Shown here: positions 17,724 through 28,787 of the stretch, piece by piece
Position numbering within the stretch: the stretch's first letter is position 1
Layout of the letters: every line of letters begins with the position of its first letter
Source: Marinobacter gudaonensis
GTDB lineage: Bacteria; Pseudomonadota; Gammaproteobacteria; Pseudomonadales; Oleiphilaceae
NCBI RefSeq assembly: GCF_900115175.1
Contig: NZ_FOYV01000001.1
Location: 1,736,001 to 1,800,000, forward strand
Reading direction: 5' to 3'
DNA length: 64,000 bases
The notes under the pieces: generated by a model
The model's input: the letters and a program-made list of their open reading frames with translations, nothing else
What the model was told of the DNA's origin: nothing
Databases searched by the model: none
Made by a program: the position numbers and the translations under genes

Positions 17724-18515
17724 ATGAGCGAGCAGCAAACGCCAGCCAACCCGGCCACCAACGGTAACGGCCAGGACGACGTGACCCACTTCGGTTTTCG
17801 CAACGTGCCCAAGAGCCAGAAAGCGAGCCAGGTGGCGGAAGTGTTCCACAGCGTGGCCGGCAAGTACGACCTCATGAACGACCTGATGTCCATGGGCATC
17901 CACCGGCTGTGGAAGCGCTTCACCATCGAGCTTTCCGGCGTCCGGCCCGGCCATCAGGTGCTGGACATCGCCGGCGGCACCGGCGACCTTACCATGAAGT
18001 TCTCGGACCTTGTGGGGCCGTCCGGCAGGGTGGTGCTGGCGGACATCAACGCCTCCATGCTGCAGGTCGGCCGAAGCCGGCTGACCGACCGCGGTTATGC
18101 CGGCAACATTGAGTATGTGCAGGCGGATGCCGAAAACCTGCCGTTTCCGGACAACAACTTCAACGCGGTGTCCATTGCCTTCGGTCTGCGCAACGTGACG
18201 GACAAGGACCAGGCTCTGCGGGACATGACCCGGGTCCTCAAGCCCGGCGGCAAGCTGATGGTGCTCGAGTTTTCCAAACCCACCAATCCGCTGCTGAGCA
18301 AGGCCTACGACACCTACTCGTTCTCGGCCCTGCCGCTGATGGGCCAGCTGATTGCCGGCGACAGCGAAAGCTACAAGTACCTGGCCGAGTCCATCCGCAT
18401 GCACCCGGACCAGGACACCCTGAAAGGCATGATGGAAAACGCCGGTCTGGTGAACTGCAAGTACTACAACATGACCGGTGGCATCGTGGCACTGCACGTG
18501 GGAATCAAGCCCTGA
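17724..18515 (+). CDS. ubiE: UbiE, ubiquinone/menaquinone biosynthesis C-methyltransferase
   Basis: 263 residues. Class I SAM methyltransferase with motif [16 protein letters not shown], motif [13 protein letters not shown] and the UbiE signature [20 protein letters not shown] followed by FGLRNVTDK. It methylates 2-polyprenyl-6-methoxy-1,4-benzoquinol in ubiquinone synthesis. First gene of the ubiE-ubiJ-ubiB operon: its stop overlaps the ubiJ start (TGATG). An N-terminal tail of about 25 polar residues precedes the conserved THFGFRNV segment. Confidence 0.93.
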   Translation: MSEQQTPANPATNGNGQDDVTHFGFRNVPKSQKASQVAEVFHSVAGKYDLMNDLMSMGIHRLWKRFTIELSGVRPGHQVLDIAGGTGDLTMKFSDLVGPSGRVVLADINASMLQVGRSRLTDRGYAGNIEYVQADAENLPFPDNNFNAVSIAFGLRNVTDKDQALRDMTRVLKPGGKLMVLEFSKPTNPLLSKAYDTYSFSALPLMGQLIAGDSESYKYLAESIRMHPDQDTLKGMMENAGLVNCKYYNMTGGIVALHVGIKP

Positions 18516-19156
18516 TGTTTCCCGGCCCGACCCTGCTGTCTGCCGTATCCGCCGTACTGGAAAGTGCCCTGAACCGGGCGCTTGAGCTGGACCCGGTCGG
18601 GCAAAAAGCGCTGATGGCGGCACTGGCGAGCCCGGTGCAGTTTACCGTGACCGCTCCGATTGCTCTCACCTATACCCTGGACCGAGCCGGTGACCGGGTT
18701 CGGGTGGGCAGCCAGCCGGTAGATTCGCCGGCCCTCGAAATCACCGGCAGGCCCATTGCCTTTGCCGCCCTGGCCACCGGCGATGATCGGGTGTTCGCCG
18801 ATGGCCGGCTCGACGTCAGCGGCGATATGGCTCTGGCCCACCAGCTGCAACGCGCCCTGAACCAGCTGAATCCGGACTGGGAAGCCGCCCTGGCCCGTCA
18901 CATCGGCGATGTGCCCGCCCACTTCCTGGGCCAGCGGGTTCGCGGCGCCCTGCGCTGGAGCCGGCAGGCGTTCCAGTCCCTCAACGCCAACATCGAGGAG
19001 TACGTGCACGAAGAGAGCCGTGCCCTGCCCGGTCGGCGGGAACTGGAAGCCACCTTCGAGGACATCGATGAGCTCAGCCTGCGCACGGACCGCCTGCAGT
19101 CCCGCCTGGACCTGATCGCCCGGGGCGACCAGAACGACCAACCGGAGACGCCGTGA
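18515..19156 (+). CDS. ubiJ: UbiJ, ubiquinone biosynthesis accessory factor with SCP2 domain
   Basis: 213 residues. An N-terminal SCP2-like lipid-binding domain (residues about 15-115, with [19 protein letters not shown] and [17 protein letters not shown]) is followed by a helical, charged C-terminal region with [20 protein letters not shown]. UbiJ together with UbiK and UbiB supports the aerobic ubiquinone synthesis complex by binding the hydrophobic intermediates. Gene order ubiE-ubiJ-ubiB is conserved in gammaproteobacteria. It overlaps both neighbours, so translation is coupled. Confidence 0.9.
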   Translation: MFPGPTLLSAVSAVLESALNRALELDPVGQKALMAALASPVQFTVTAPIALTYTLDRAGDRVRVGSQPVDSPALEITGRPIAFAALATGDDRVFADGRLDVSGDMALAHQLQRALNQLNPDWEAALARHIGDVPAHFLGQRVRGALRWSRQAFQSLNANIEEYVHEESRALPGRRELEATFEDIDELSLRTDRLQSRLDLIARGDQNDQPETP

Positions 19157-20796
19157 CCCGCCTGCGCCGCCTGTTCCGAATTGCCTGGGTATTCTGCCGT
19201 TACCGGCTGGACACGTTCCTGCCGATCGCTGAACTGCCTGCCCCTCTGAAACTGTTCTTCCTGCTGGCGCCTTGGCACCTGTTCCCGCAACCAAAACTCG
19301 ACCACGGTGATCGCCTGCGCCTGGCCCTGGAGGAACTGGGGCCGGTGTTCGTAAAGTTCGGGCAGATCCTGTCCACACGGCGGGATCTGTTACCCGACGA
19401 CATGGCACAGTCCCTGAAGAACCTGCAGGATCGTGTTCCCCCGTTCCCCAGCGCTCAGGCCAGAGGCATCATCGAGGAATCCCTGGGCGCCCCTGTTTCG
19501 GAACTCTTCGCCGAGTTCAGCCCGGATCCGCTGGCGTCCGCCTCCGTGGCCCAGGTGCACGCCGCGACTCTGCCCAACGGCCAGAAAGTGGTGGTGAAGG
19601 TGCTTCGCCCTGGCATTGAGCGGGTCATCCGCCAGGATCTGGCGCTGATGTATCTGATGGCCGGCCTGCTGGAGAAATACTGGTCCGAAGGCAAACGCCT
19701 GCACCCGGTGGAGGTGGTCGCCGACTACGACGCCACCATCCACGACGAGCTCGACCTGCAGCGCGAAGCCGCGAACGCCAGCCAGCTGCGCCGGAATTTC
19801 GAGAACTCCTCGCTGATCTACATTCCGTTCATCGACTGGGACTACACCCGCAAGTCGGTACTGGTCATGGAGCGCATCCACGGCATTCCCATCGCCGACA
19901 CCGACGCTCTGAAAAGCGCCGGTGTGGATATGAAAGTGCTGGCGGAAAAGGGCGTGGAGATCTTCTTCACCCAGGTGTTCCGTGACAGCTTCTTCCACGC
20001 CGACATGCACCCGGGCAACATCTTCGTGGACACGTCCAACCCGGCGGATCCCCGGTACATTGCCATCGACTTCGGCATCGTGGGTACACTGGCGCCAGAC
20101 GACCAGAGCTACCTTGCCCGGAACCTGCTCGCGTTTTTCCGACGCGACTACCGCCAGGTGGCCCAGTTGCACATCCAGTCCGGCTGGGTGCCGCCAGACA
20201 CCCCGGTGAACCAGTTCGAGGCGGCCATTCGCACCGTATGCGAGCCGATATTCGAGAAGCCGCTGAAGGACATTTCGTTCGGCCACTTCCTGCTGCGCCT
20301 GTTCCAGACCGCGCGGCGCTTCAATATGGAAGTTCAGCCTCAGCTGGTGCTGCTGCAGAAAACGCTGCTCAACGTGGAGGGCCTGGGGCGCCAGCTGTAC
20401 CCGGACCTGGACCTCTGGAGCACCGCGCAGCCCTATCTGGAAACCTGGATGCGCAAGCGCATTGGCCCATCCGGCCTGCTCAAGTCCCTGCAGTCGCACC
20501 TGCCCTCCTGGCTCGAGCAGTCGCCCGAAATGCCACAGTTGGTGCACGACGCCCTGTTGCAGCTGCGCCAGGCCGGCCCCACGGAGCCCCAGAATCGCGC
20601 TACACTGGAGCTGCTTCGGGAACAACAGGTGCGCACCGAGCGCCGCTGGCGCCGGGGCACCGTGGCCGCTCTGCTCATTGCAGCAGGGCTCGCCGGTACG
20701 CACCCGGACAGCCAGCAATGGCTGCAGACGGTGCCCACCTGGAGCTGGGCGCTGTTTGCCGTGGCCTGTGGGCTGGTCCTTCGGGGCGGCCGATAA
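19153..20796 (+). CDS. ubiB: UbiB, ubiquinone biosynthesis regulatory protein kinase-like ATPase
   Basis: 547 residues with a GTG start that overlaps the ubiJ stop. ABC1/UbiB hallmarks: KxGQ motif in [11 protein letters not shown], Ala-rich loop [11 protein letters not shown], the ATP-binding Lys in VVVKVLRPG, catalytic DMHPGN and DFG in AIDFGIVG. Two hydrophobic segments at the C-terminus ([13 protein letters not shown] and [12 protein letters not shown]) anchor it in the inner membrane. It is needed for aerobic ubiquinone synthesis, probably helping to extract intermediates from the membrane. Confidence 0.93.
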   Translation: MTRLRRLFRIAWVFCRYRLDTFLPIAELPAPLKLFFLLAPWHLFPQPKLDHGDRLRLALEELGPVFVKFGQILSTRRDLLPDDMAQSLKNLQDRVPPFPSAQARGIIEESLGAPVSELFAEFSPDPLASASVAQVHAATLPNGQKVVVKVLRPGIERVIRQDLALMYLMAGLLEKYWSEGKRLHPVEVVADYDATIHDELDLQREAANASQLRRNFENSSLIYIPFIDWDYTRKSVLVMERIHGIPIADTDALKSAGVDMKVLAEKGVEIFFTQVFRDSFFHADMHPGNIFVDTSNPADPRYIAIDFGIVGTLAPDDQSYLARNLLAFFRRDYRQVAQLHIQSGWVPPDTPVNQFEAAIRTVCEPIFEKPLKDISFGHFLLRLFQTARRFNMEVQPQLVLLQKTLLNVEGLGRQLYPDLDLWSTAQPYLETWMRKRIGPSGLLKSLQSHLPSWLEQSPEMPQLVHDALLQLRQAGPTEPQNRATLELLREQQVRTERRWRRGTVAALLIAAGLAGTHPDSQQWLQTVPTWSWALFAVACGLVLRGGR

Positions 20797-20835
20797 CCGG
20801 TTACCGGCACCATGGAAATTTCAGGATTCACGAAA

Positions 20836-21252
20836 ATGCAAGATAGCTCGGATAATGTCGGCAACCCCGACTGGTTGAACAGTATCCGCTGGACCGAAGA
20901 CGGTCTGGTGCCGGCCATCGCCCAGGACGCCGAGACCGGCGACATCCTGATGATGGCCTGGATGAATGCAGAATCCCTGCGGCTGAGCGCCGAGGAAGGC
21001 CATGCCGTCTACTGGTCCCGTTCCCGGGGCAAATTGTGGCGCAAGGGTGAGACGTCCGGGCACCAGCAGGTCATCCGCGACATCAGGCTCGACTGCGACA
21101 ACGACGTGGTACTGCTTAAGGTGGATCAGAAAGGCGGCATCGCCTGCCATACCGGCAGACGCAGCTGTTTTTACCGGTCCCTGGAAGACGGCCAGTGGGT
21201 GGAAAAAGATCCCGTGCTCAAGGATCCGAACCGCATTTACGGCAGTAAGTAA
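20836..21252 (+). CDS. hisI: Phosphoribosyl-AMP cyclohydrolase HisI
   Basis: 138 residues. Zn/Mg-dependent third step of histidine synthesis. Conserved [19 protein letters not shown], the DCDNDVVLL metal-binding acidic cluster, and the Zn cysteines in [11 protein letters not shown] are all present. It is a stand-alone enzyme; the pyrophosphohydrolase is the separate hisE gene 12 bp downstream. ATG 20836 was chosen over the ATG at 20812 because AGGA lies at a suitable distance and the protein then begins like its family. Confidence 0.92.
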   Translation: MQDSSDNVGNPDWLNSIRWTEDGLVPAIAQDAETGDILMMAWMNAESLRLSAEEGHAVYWSRSRGKLWRKGETSGHQQVIRDIRLDCDNDVVLLKVDQKGGIACHTGRRSCFYRSLEDGQWVEKDPVLKDPNRIYGSK

Positions 21253-21264
21253 GGAGCTCTGACA

Positions 21265-21594
21265 GTGAACGATGTACTGGAAAATCTGGCCCGGGTTCTG
21301 GAGGCCCGCAAGGAGGCGGATCCGGAAACCTCCTACGTGGCCAGCCTCCACGCCAAGGGCCTGAACAAGATTCTGGAAAAGGTGGGCGAAGAGTGCACCG
21401 AAACCCTGCTCGCGGCCAAGGATGCCGAGCGTTCCGGAGAGACCCGGGAGCTGGTGTGCGAAACCGCGGATCTCTGGTTCCACAGCCTGGTCATGCTTTC
21501 GAGACTGGGACTGGGCCCCAAGGACGTGCTGGACGAACTCGCCAGCCGGTTCGATCTCTCGGGACTCGAGGAAAAGGCGTCGCGGAACCGGTAA
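21265..21594 (+). CDS. hisE: Phosphoribosyl-ATP pyrophosphohydrolase HisE
   Basis: 109 residues with a GTG start and an AAGGAG ribosome site in the hisI-hisE gap. MazG-like fold: [20 protein letters not shown] carries the metal-binding Glu residues and [17 protein letters not shown] supplies the remaining EXXD pair. It catalyses the second step of histidine synthesis. The hisI-hisE pair followed by tatABC is the usual order in Pseudomonas-like genomes. Confidence 0.92.
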   Translation: MNDVLENLARVLEARKEADPETSYVASLHAKGLNKILEKVGEECTETLLAAKDAERSGETRELVCETADLWFHSLVMLSRLGLGPKDVLDELASRFDLSGLEEKASRNR

Positions 21595-21682
21595 CGGGCA
21601 TACCACTAACGGGGGGTTTCCGCCGGTCGCTTCTGTTAACGTACAATGACATAAAACAGCAACATCATATGAGGACCCCTCC

Positions 21683-21937
21683 ATGGGTATCAGCATCTGG
21701 CAACTACTAATCGTACTCGGCATTGTCATTCTGTTGTTCGGAACCAAGAAACTGCGCAATATCGGCAGCGACCTGGGTGGCGCCATCCGTGGCTTCAAGA
21801 AGTCCATGAATGACGACGACACCAAGTCCGAAGGCGAAAACGCCAAGGCCGGTAGCCAGGAATCACTGGAAGGCAAGGAAGGCGAGCAGCAGCAGGCTGC
21901 CGCCGATGACAAGGCCCGGGACAAGTCCCACAGCTGA
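21683..21937 (+). CDS. tatA: Sec-independent translocase subunit TatA
   Basis: 84 residues. One N-terminal membrane helix ([18 protein letters not shown]), the [20 protein letters not shown] hinge and amphipathic helix, then an acidic-polar tail. TatA oligomers form the passage for folded Tat substrates. First gene of tatABC; tatB begins 11 bp downstream. Confidence 0.95.
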   Translation: MGISIWQLLIVLGIVILLFGTKKLRNIGSDLGGAIRGFKKSMNDDDTKSEGENAKAGSQESLEGKEGEQQQAAADDKARDKSHS

Positions 21938-21948
21938 GACCAGGCTGA

Positions 21949-22440
21949 ATGTTCGATATCGGCTTTCTTGAGCTGCTGATCTGCGGCGTTATCGCGCTGT
22001 TGGTGCTTGGCCCCGAGCGCCTGCCGACTGCTGCCCGTGCTGCCGGCCGCTGGGTCGGTGGCGCCCGCAGGATGGTCAGCCAGTTCACCTCGGAACTGGA
22101 CCGCCAGCTCAAGGCCGACGAGCTCCGGGAGGAACTTCGCAAGGCGGGCGACGTGGGCATCGACGACGTCCAGAAAACCGTGCGTGGCGCCCTGGACGAG
22201 GCGAAGAAGTACGAGCACATGATTCTGCCGGAGAGCGAAACCCGCAAGCCCCGACCCGCACCAGCCACCCGCCGGGTGGCCGCCGACAGGGACACTGGCA
22301 GCTCAGCCGATCAGAACCGGGCCGCTGCCAGCGAAGCCTCGTCCCAGTCCGGCACGGACAGCCACGAACAATCCGGCACGGACGGCCACGAACAAACCGA
22401 CAACAAAACACCCCAGAGTCCGCCGGATAACCGTTCATGA
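21949..22440 (+). CDS. tatB: Sec-independent translocase subunit TatB
   Basis: 163 residues. N-terminal FDIGFLELLICGVIALLVLG membrane helix, PERLPTAARAAGRWVGGARR amphipathic helix, then a long polar tail. TatB binds twin-arginine signal peptides with TatC. The tail contains an eight-residue tandem duplication (QSGTDSHE / QSGTDGHE) encoded at 22345-22392. Its stop overlaps the tatC start by 4 bp. Confidence 0.94.
   Translation: MFDIGFLELLICGVIALLVLGPERLPTAARAAGRWVGGARRMVSQFTSELDRQLKADELREELRKAGDVGIDDVQKTVRGALDEAKKYEHMILPESETRKPRPAPATRRVAADRDTGSSADQNRAAASEASSQSGTDSHEQSGTDGHEQTDNKTPQSPPDNRS
22345..22392 (+). repeat. 24-bp tandem duplication inside tatB
   Basis: Two adjacent 24-base units encode QSGTDSHE and QSGTDGHE in the disordered TatB tail; they differ at few bases. 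In-frame length variation here would probably be tolerated. Confidence 0.75.
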
Positions 22441-23222
22441 ATGCAAAACCCGACGGCAGCCAGATGCCTCCGGACCAGCAGGAAATGCCCCTGATCGAGC
22501 ATCTGCTCGAGCTGCGCAACCGTCTGCTGAAAATGGTGCTGGCAGTGCTGATCTGCTTTGCCGCCATCTATCCGTTTGCCAACGAGCTGTATCTGTGGCT
22601 GTCCGAGCCGATTCGCTCGCTGCTGCCGGTGGGTCAGACCATGATCGCAACGGACGTAACCTCGCCGTTCTTCGCGCCCCTGAAACTGGCGCTGGTGCTG
22701 GCGGTGTTTGCCGCCATTCCGATCATCCTCTACCAACTCTGGAGCTTCATCGCCCCCGGGCTCTATGCCCATGAAAAGCGCCTGGCCTTCCCGCTGCTGT
22801 TCACCTCGGTGATCCTGTTTTACGCGGGCGCGGCCTTTGCCTACTTTGTGGTGTTTCCGCTGGTGTTCGGGTTCTTTACCGCCATCGGTCCCGAGGGCAT
22901 TGTTGAACTGCCGGACATCACCAGCTACCTGAACTTTGTGCTGAAGATGTTTTTTGCCTTCGGCGTCGCCTTCGAGATCCCCATCGCCACGGTGCTGCTG
23001 ATCCTGACCGGCGCCACCACACCCGATGATCTGGCCGCCAAGCGCCCCTACGTGGTGGTGGGCTGCTTTATCATCGGCATGTTGCTGACCCCGCCCGACA
23101 TCATTTCCCAGACCCTGCTGGCCGTGCCCATGTGGATCCTGTTTGAATTCGGCATCCTCTTCGGGCGGCTGGCAAGACGGGAAGTGGCCGATCCGGAAAC
23201 CGACGAGCCAAACGGCCAATGA
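22437..23222 (+). CDS. tatC: Sec-independent translocase subunit TatC
   Basis: 261 residues with six membrane helices. Family motifs: PLIEHLLELRNRLLKMVLAV at the N-terminus, and the FGVAFEIPIATVLLIL region carrying the conserved Glu used in signal-peptide recognition. TatC is the core receptor of the Tat pathway. Overlaps tatB and rsmE by 4 bp on each side, so rsmE is probably in the same transcript. Confidence 0.95.
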   Translation: MNAKPDGSQMPPDQQEMPLIEHLLELRNRLLKMVLAVLICFAAIYPFANELYLWLSEPIRSLLPVGQTMIATDVTSPFFAPLKLALVLAVFAAIPIILYQLWSFIAPGLYAHEKRLAFPLLFTSVILFYAGAAFAYFVVFPLVFGFFTAIGPEGIVELPDITSYLNFVLKMFFAFGVAFEIPIATVLLILTGATTPDDLAAKRPYVVVGCFIIGMLLTPPDIISQTLLAVPMWILFEFGILFGRLARREVADPETDEPNGQ

Positions 23223-23938
23223 ACCTGGCCCTGCTGTTCGACAGCGACTTTGTGGACGCTGATCGCGCGGTATTGAGGGGGCGTCGCCTGACGCACCTGA
23301 CCTCGGTCATCAAGGTGGCCACCGGCGACCGGGTACCGGTCGGCCGCGTCGATGGCCCGATGGGCACTGGCGAGGTCGTCAGACTCACGGACTCCGAGGC
23401 GGAGCTCAGGGTTACCCTTGACCAGCCACCGCCGCCTCCGTTACCGCTTACCCTGGTCCTGGCCATGCCCAGGCCCAAGATGTTTCGACGCATCCTGCAA
23501 ACCTGCGCCGCCCTGGGCGTAAAGGATCTCTGGCTGATCAACAGCTACAAGGTGGAGAAGAGCTTCTGGCAGACGCCCTGGCTGTCCGAGGACCATCTGC
23601 GGGAGAACCTGGTGCTGGGACTTGAGCAGGCAAAGGACACCCGGATGCCCGCCGTGCACATCCGCAAGCTGTTCAAGCCGTTTGTCGAGGACGAATTACC
23701 GGCGCTGCTGGCTGGCAAACAGGCACTCGTGGCCCATCCGGGCACGTCGGTGCCCTGCCCGGCACACCTTGAGGAGCCTGCGGTTCTGTGTGTAGGCCCG
23801 GAGGGCGGGTTTACCGATTACGAAGTGGGCAAACTGCAAGAAGCCGGCTGTCAGGGGGTGCACCTTGGCCCGCGTATCCTCAGAGTGGAAACCGCGGTTC
23901 CGGTGCTGATCAGTCGGCTGTTCGACAGCTGTCTTTAG
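23219..23938 (+). CDS. rsmE: 16S rRNA (uracil-1498-N3)-methyltransferase RsmE
   Basis: 239 residues. N-terminal PUA-like domain (HLTSVIKVATGDRVPVGRVD) and a SPOUT methyltransferase with the trefoil-knot motifs VGPEGGFTDYEV and LGPRILRVETAVPV. It methylates U1498 of 16S rRNA. Last gene of the tat transcript unit; converges on the DUF808 gene with only about 19 bp between stops. Confidence 0.93.
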   Translation: MNLALLFDSDFVDADRAVLRGRRLTHLTSVIKVATGDRVPVGRVDGPMGTGEVVRLTDSEAELRVTLDQPPPPPLPLTLVLAMPRPKMFRRILQTCAALGVKDLWLINSYKVEKSFWQTPWLSEDHLRENLVLGLEQAKDTRMPAVHIRKLFKPFVEDELPALLAGKQALVAHPGTSVPCPAHLEEPAVLCVGPEGGFTDYEVGKLQEAGCQGVHLGPRILRVETAVPVLISRLFDSCL

Positions 23939-23957
23939 AATCACTCCGACGCCAGTC

Positions 23958-24872
<915 letters not shown>

Positions 24873-24938
24873 GGAAAAGACTCCTGTCGCTGTGTCTTTC
24901 TGTCGTTGAAAGGTTCCGAGCCCCTGCGGCTCAGAGGT

Positions 24939-26162
24939 TCAGCCGTGAAGCCCCATGGCCTCGGCGGCTATGCGATTTTTCACCAGCCCGAGACCGTCGA
25001 GCCATCGCAGGCCGGTGTTGCGCAACCAGCGTACTGGCAACTCGTCCCGGGCGAAAAGCTGTTTGAAGCCCTCCATGGCCGCCATCATGGCCAGGTTCTC
25101 CCCTTTGCGCCGGCGCTGGTAGCGGGACAGAACCAGCTGGTGGGCGGGATCCAGGCCCGCCTGCCGGGCTCTTGTCAGCTCGCTCATCAGGGCGCGAACA
25201 TCACCGTAACCCAGGTTGGCCCCCTGACCTGCCAGCGGGTGGATGGTGTGGGCAGCGTCCCCCACCAGGGCAAACCCCGGCAGGATGTAATCCTTGGCGT
25301 GGCGCTGGCGAAGTGGGAAGGCAAACCGGCGGGACACCGCCTCGACCGCACCCAGCTCGCGTTCAATGGCCCGCTCAAGCTCGCAGGCAAAGGCGCGATC
25401 GTCCAGGGCCATCAGCCGTTGGGCTTCGGTGGTGTCCTGGGACCAGACAATGGAACAGAAATGCTCCTCACCGGTTTCCGGCAACAGCGGCAGGAACGCC
25501 AGGGGGCCGGTCTGGGAAAACCGCTGCCATGCTGTATAGCGGTGGCTCTGGCTGGTACGAACCGTACAGACAATGGCCTGCTGGTCGTAGTCCCACTCCC
25601 GTGTCGGTAACCCCACCCACTGTCGCAATGGCGAATGAGCGCCGTCACAGCCCACCAGCAGACCAGCCGACAGTGATCGGCCATCCGCCAGATCCAACCG
25701 AAACCCCTCCGGATGCCTCTGGCAGCCGACCATCCTTGCGCCATCAAAAAGCGTTACCGTGCTCTCGGTCAGGGCAGAAAACAGGGCCTGTACGATGCGC
25801 CGATTCTCGACGATGGTGCCCAGGGCGCGGGTCTGGAGTTCGGCTGCCTCAAACCGGATACGGCCGGTGCCGTCGCCGTCCCAGACTGTCATCGTCTGGT
25901 ACGGACAGTGGCGACCAGCAATGATATCTGGCCAGACATCCAGCTGTTCCAGCAGACGCTGACTGGCAAGCGACAGGGCACTGACCCTGGGCTCGAAATC
26001 GTCAACCGATGCGGCCACATCGGGCGCGCGCACCAGGCTGTCATGGTCAGCGCCCTCTACCAGGCCCACCTGCCAGCCCTGCCGGGACAGGCCGAGGGCC
26101 AGGGCCGAACCGATCATGCCACCACCGGCCACCAGGATATCGAAGCTGCCGGACTCACTCAT
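24939..26162 (-). CDS. UbiI/VisC-type FAD-dependent ubiquinone hydroxylase
   Basis: 407 residues. FAD-binding GGGMIGSALALGLSRQG at the N-terminus, the DG motif in VGCDGAHSPLRQWVG and the second FAD motif LVGDAAHTIHPLAGQGANLG, the signature of the UbiH/UbiF/COQ6 hydroxylases. Position after ubiH in the ygfB-pepP-ubiH operon equals that of ubiI (visC), the C5-hydroxylase. ATG 26162 overlaps the ubiH stop by 8 bp and has AGGAG upstream; the alternative TTG at 26168 is less likely. UbiF-like activity cannot be excluded from sequence. Confidence 0.85.
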   Translation of the reverse strand: MSESGSFDILVAGGGMIGSALALGLSRQGWQVGLVEGADHDSLVRAPDVAASVDDFEPRVSALSLASQRLLEQLDVWPDIIAGRHCPYQTMTVWDGDGTGRIRFEAAELQTRALGTIVENRRIVQALFSALTESTVTLFDGARMVGCQRHPEGFRLDLADGRSLSAGLLVGCDGAHSPLRQWVGLPTREWDYDQQAIVCTVRTSQSHRYTAWQRFSQTGPLAFLPLLPETGEEHFCSIVWSQDTTEAQRLMALDDRAFACELERAIERELGAVEAVSRRFAFPLRQRHAKDYILPGFALVGDAAHTIHPLAGQGANLGYGDVRALMSELTRARQAGLDPAHQLVLSRYQRRRKGENLAMMAAMEGFKQLFARDELPVRWLRNTGLRWLDGLGLVKNRIAAEAMGLHG

Positions 26163-27435
26163 GGCCAATGGTCTCCTGCGGGTGATTGCCGGGCCGGTCG
26201 ATCACCGCACGCCGCCCGCCCAGTCCCATGGCCTTGCGGGCAAACCAGCGCTTGGCACCGGGCAGCAGATCCAGGCCTACCAGACCGGCATCGCGAGCGG
26301 CGACGACCGGCGCCATGGGCTGGCCAAACAGACGTATCAGGGAATCGGAAAACCGCACCGTCTGTTGCCAGTCCTGACGATGCAGGCTCTGGTAGCGGCC
26401 CAGCACTTCCAGATCACCAATGCCAAGGCCGTTCTCCTCCGCCAACCGGAACTGCTCAACCAGCGTCATCAGCCCCCGCAGCGCCAGATTGAAACCCTGA
26501 CCGGCGACCGGGTGCAGCGCATGGGCGGCGTTGCCTACGAGGGCCACGCCCGGGCGCACCGGCTCGGACACCGTGGTCAGGGTCAGCGGGTAATGGTGGC
26601 AGGTGCCAATGCGGGTAAACCGGCCAAGCCGCCAGCCAAACCGCTTTTGCAGCCAGCGGCATTTTTCCTCGTCGGACAGCTCAAGCACCTGCCCCAGGGC
26701 GTCATCAGACAGGGTCCAGACCAGCGCCGACTGGTGCCCTGCGCGGGCCGGCGAACCGTGGGGCAGCAACGCCATGGGACCGGCCTCGGTGAAGCGCTCG
26801 AACGCGGTAAAGTCATGGCTGTCGCTGGTGGAGACATTGGCGATCAGGGCATTCTGGCCATAGCTGTGGCGATCGGGCTGGAACCCGAGTTTCTCCCGCA
26901 ATCCCGATCGGCCGCCATCGGCCACCACCAGGCATCGGGCGGACATTTCACGGGTGTCATCGCCCTCCGACAGGCGCACCCGAACGCCGCCGGGCATGGG
27001 TATCATGTCGGTAACTTCCGCCGGCGCGCGCCACTGCACCCCTGTATCCAGCAGCTCCCGCATCAGGCAAAGGCCCATCCAGCGGTTGTCGGCCACATAG
27101 CCCAGGGCCTCCTGGCCGTGGTCGACGGCGTGCAATCGGGTGGCGCCAAAGTGGCCCCGGTCGGAAACGTGAATGTGCTTGATGGGCGTGGCATGCTCGG
27201 CCAACCGCTGCCACAGCCCCAGCTCCTCGAAGATCAGGCGTGAGCCCCAGGCAAGCGCCGTGGAACGGGCGTCGTAACTGGGCTGGTAACTCTCGGGCAG
27301 GGCATCCGGCGAAAGCGGAAAAGCCTCCACCACCGTAACCCGTAGCGACGGCACCGCCCGGGCCACCGCCAACGCCAAAGTCGCGCCGGCCAGACCGCCG
27401 CCGGCAATGATCAGATCGGTATCGAACGTGGCCAC
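26155..27435 (-). CDS. ubiH: 2-octaprenyl-6-methoxyphenyl hydroxylase UbiH
   Basis: 426 residues with a GTG start, the only start available because the pepP stop codon is in the same frame two codons upstream. FAD motifs IIAGGGLAGATLALAVARAV, VVADGGRSGLREKLG and VGNAAHALHPVAGQGFNLAL are intact. UbiH hydroxylates C1 of the ubiquinone ring precursor. Third gene of the minus-strand operon after ygfB-like and pepP, the same order as in Escherichia coli. Confidence 0.9.
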   Translation of the reverse strand: MATFDTDLIIAGGGLAGATLALAVARAVPSLRVTVVEAFPLSPDALPESYQPSYDARSTALAWGSRLIFEELGLWQRLAEHATPIKHIHVSDRGHFGATRLHAVDHGQEALGYVADNRWMGLCLMRELLDTGVQWRAPAEVTDMIPMPGGVRVRLSEGDDTREMSARCLVVADGGRSGLREKLGFQPDRHSYGQNALIANVSTSDSHDFTAFERFTEAGPMALLPHGSPARAGHQSALVWTLSDDALGQVLELSDEEKCRWLQKRFGWRLGRFTRIGTCHHYPLTLTTVSEPVRPGVALVGNAAHALHPVAGQGFNLALRGLMTLVEQFRLAEENGLGIGDLEVLGRYQSLHRQDWQQTVRFSDSLIRLFGQPMAPVVAARDAGLVGLDLLPGAKRWFARKAMGLGGRRAVIDRPGNHPQETIGHE

Positions 27436-27441
27436 CGGGTG

Positions 27442-28761
27442 TCAGTCCGCCATCAGGGCTTCGATTTCAGCGATGGTCTTCGGCACCGCTTCGGTCAGCA
27501 CCCGGCAGCCCTCTCTGGTGACCACCACGTCATCCTCAATGCGGATACCGATCCCCCGCCATTTCTCATCAACGCTGGTGTTGTCGGGAGCGATGTAGAG
27601 CCCCGGTTCCACCGTCAGAACCATGCCCGGCTCCAACTGGCGCCAGGCTTCGCCCACCTTGTAATCGCCCACGTCGTGCACGTCCAGGCCCAGCCAGTGG
27701 CCGGTGCGGTGCATGAAGAACGGCTTGTAGGCCTCGTTGGCGATGGCGTCTTCCAGGGTGCCGGACAGCAAGCCCAGATCAATCAGGCCCTGGGTCAGCA
27801 CCTCGAGGGCGGCCTCGTGGGGACGATTCCAGTGGTTCTCCGGCGACACCGCCTCGATGGCACGGTACTGGGCCGCCAGAACGACCTCATAAAGGGCGCG
27901 CTGCTCCGGGCTGAATTTGCCGCTGATCGGGAAGGTACGGGTAATGTCCGACGCATAACACTGGTATTCGCAGCCGGCATCGATCAGTACCAGATCGCCC
28001 TCTTTCAGGGGGGCGCTGTTCTCTATGTAGTGCAGGATACAACCGTTGGCGCCACCGCCCACGATAGAGGGATAGGCGGTGGAACGGGCGCCATGTTCCA
28101 TGAAGGTATGGATGAGTTCGGCCTCAAGGTTGTACTCGAAACCGCCTCGCCGTGCCCGCTTCATGGCGCGGCAGTGGGCCTCGGCGCTGATCTGGGCGGC
28201 CTTGGCCATCACTTTGATTTCGCTGGCGCTCTTGTACAGCCGCAAATCGTGCAGCAGGTGTTCCAGGGCCACGAATTCCCCGGGCGGATGCGCGCCGCTG
28301 CGCACCTTGCTGCGAATCATCTTCACCCAGTCCATGACCCTGGCATCGAAGTGATCGTCCTTACCCAGCGGGTAGTACACCCGGCTGCGGCCCTCGATCA
28401 TGCCCGGCAGGATGTCGTCGATATCGGAGATCGGGAAGGCATCGTCCAGCCCATAGCGCTCTATCGCGCCCTCAGGGCCGACGAGAAAGCCGTCCCATAG
28501 CTCTTTTTCGGGGTTACGCTCCTTGCAGAAAAGCACCGACTCGCCGTGCTCCCGCCCCGGGATCAGGGCCAGCACCGCCTCCGGCTCACCAAAACCGGAC
28601 AGGTAGTGAAAATCGCTGTCCTGACGGAACGGGTGCAGAACATCCCGGTTGCGAACGCGCTCGGGCGCCGCGGGGATAATGGCGATACTGTCTGGCGCCA
28701 TGCGCTCCATCAGTTTGCGGCGGCGCTCGGCAAATTCCTTAACGGGGATCATGGAATTCAT
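27442..28761 (-). CDS. pepP: Xaa-Pro aminopeptidase PepP
   Basis: 439 residues. N-terminal creatinase-like domain (about 1-170) and C-terminal pita-bread peptidase with the two-Mn ligands: LVLIDAGCEYQCYASDITRT (both Asp), HRTGHWLGLDVHD (His), LTVEPGLYI (Glu) and a final RIEDDVVV (Glu). It removes N-terminal residues next to proline. ATG 28761 has AGGAG at optimum distance; ATG 28764 is adjacent and ATG 28752 begins at MIPVKEF. Confidence 0.92.
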   Translation of the reverse strand: MNSMIPVKEFAERRRKLMERMAPDSIAIIPAAPERVRNRDVLHPFRQDSDFHYLSGFGEPEAVLALIPGREHGESVLFCKERNPEKELWDGFLVGPEGAIERYGLDDAFPISDIDDILPGMIEGRSRVYYPLGKDDHFDARVMDWVKMIRSKVRSGAHPPGEFVALEHLLHDLRLYKSASEIKVMAKAAQISAEAHCRAMKRARRGGFEYNLEAELIHTFMEHGARSTAYPSIVGGGANGCILHYIENSAPLKEGDLVLIDAGCEYQCYASDITRTFPISGKFSPEQRALYEVVLAAQYRAIEAVSPENHWNRPHEAALEVLTQGLIDLGLLSGTLEDAIANEAYKPFFMHRTGHWLGLDVHDVGDYKVGEAWRQLEPGMVLTVEPGLYIAPDNTSVDEKWRGIGIRIEDDVVVTREGCRVLTEAVPKTIAEIEALMAD

Positions 28762-28787
28762 CATCTCTCCTGCAATCGGGACCCGGC

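Noticed and set aside
20821..22218. 465-codon minus-strand frame across hisI, hisE and tatAB
   Set aside because: Spans four clear plus-strand genes and has no conserved sequence.
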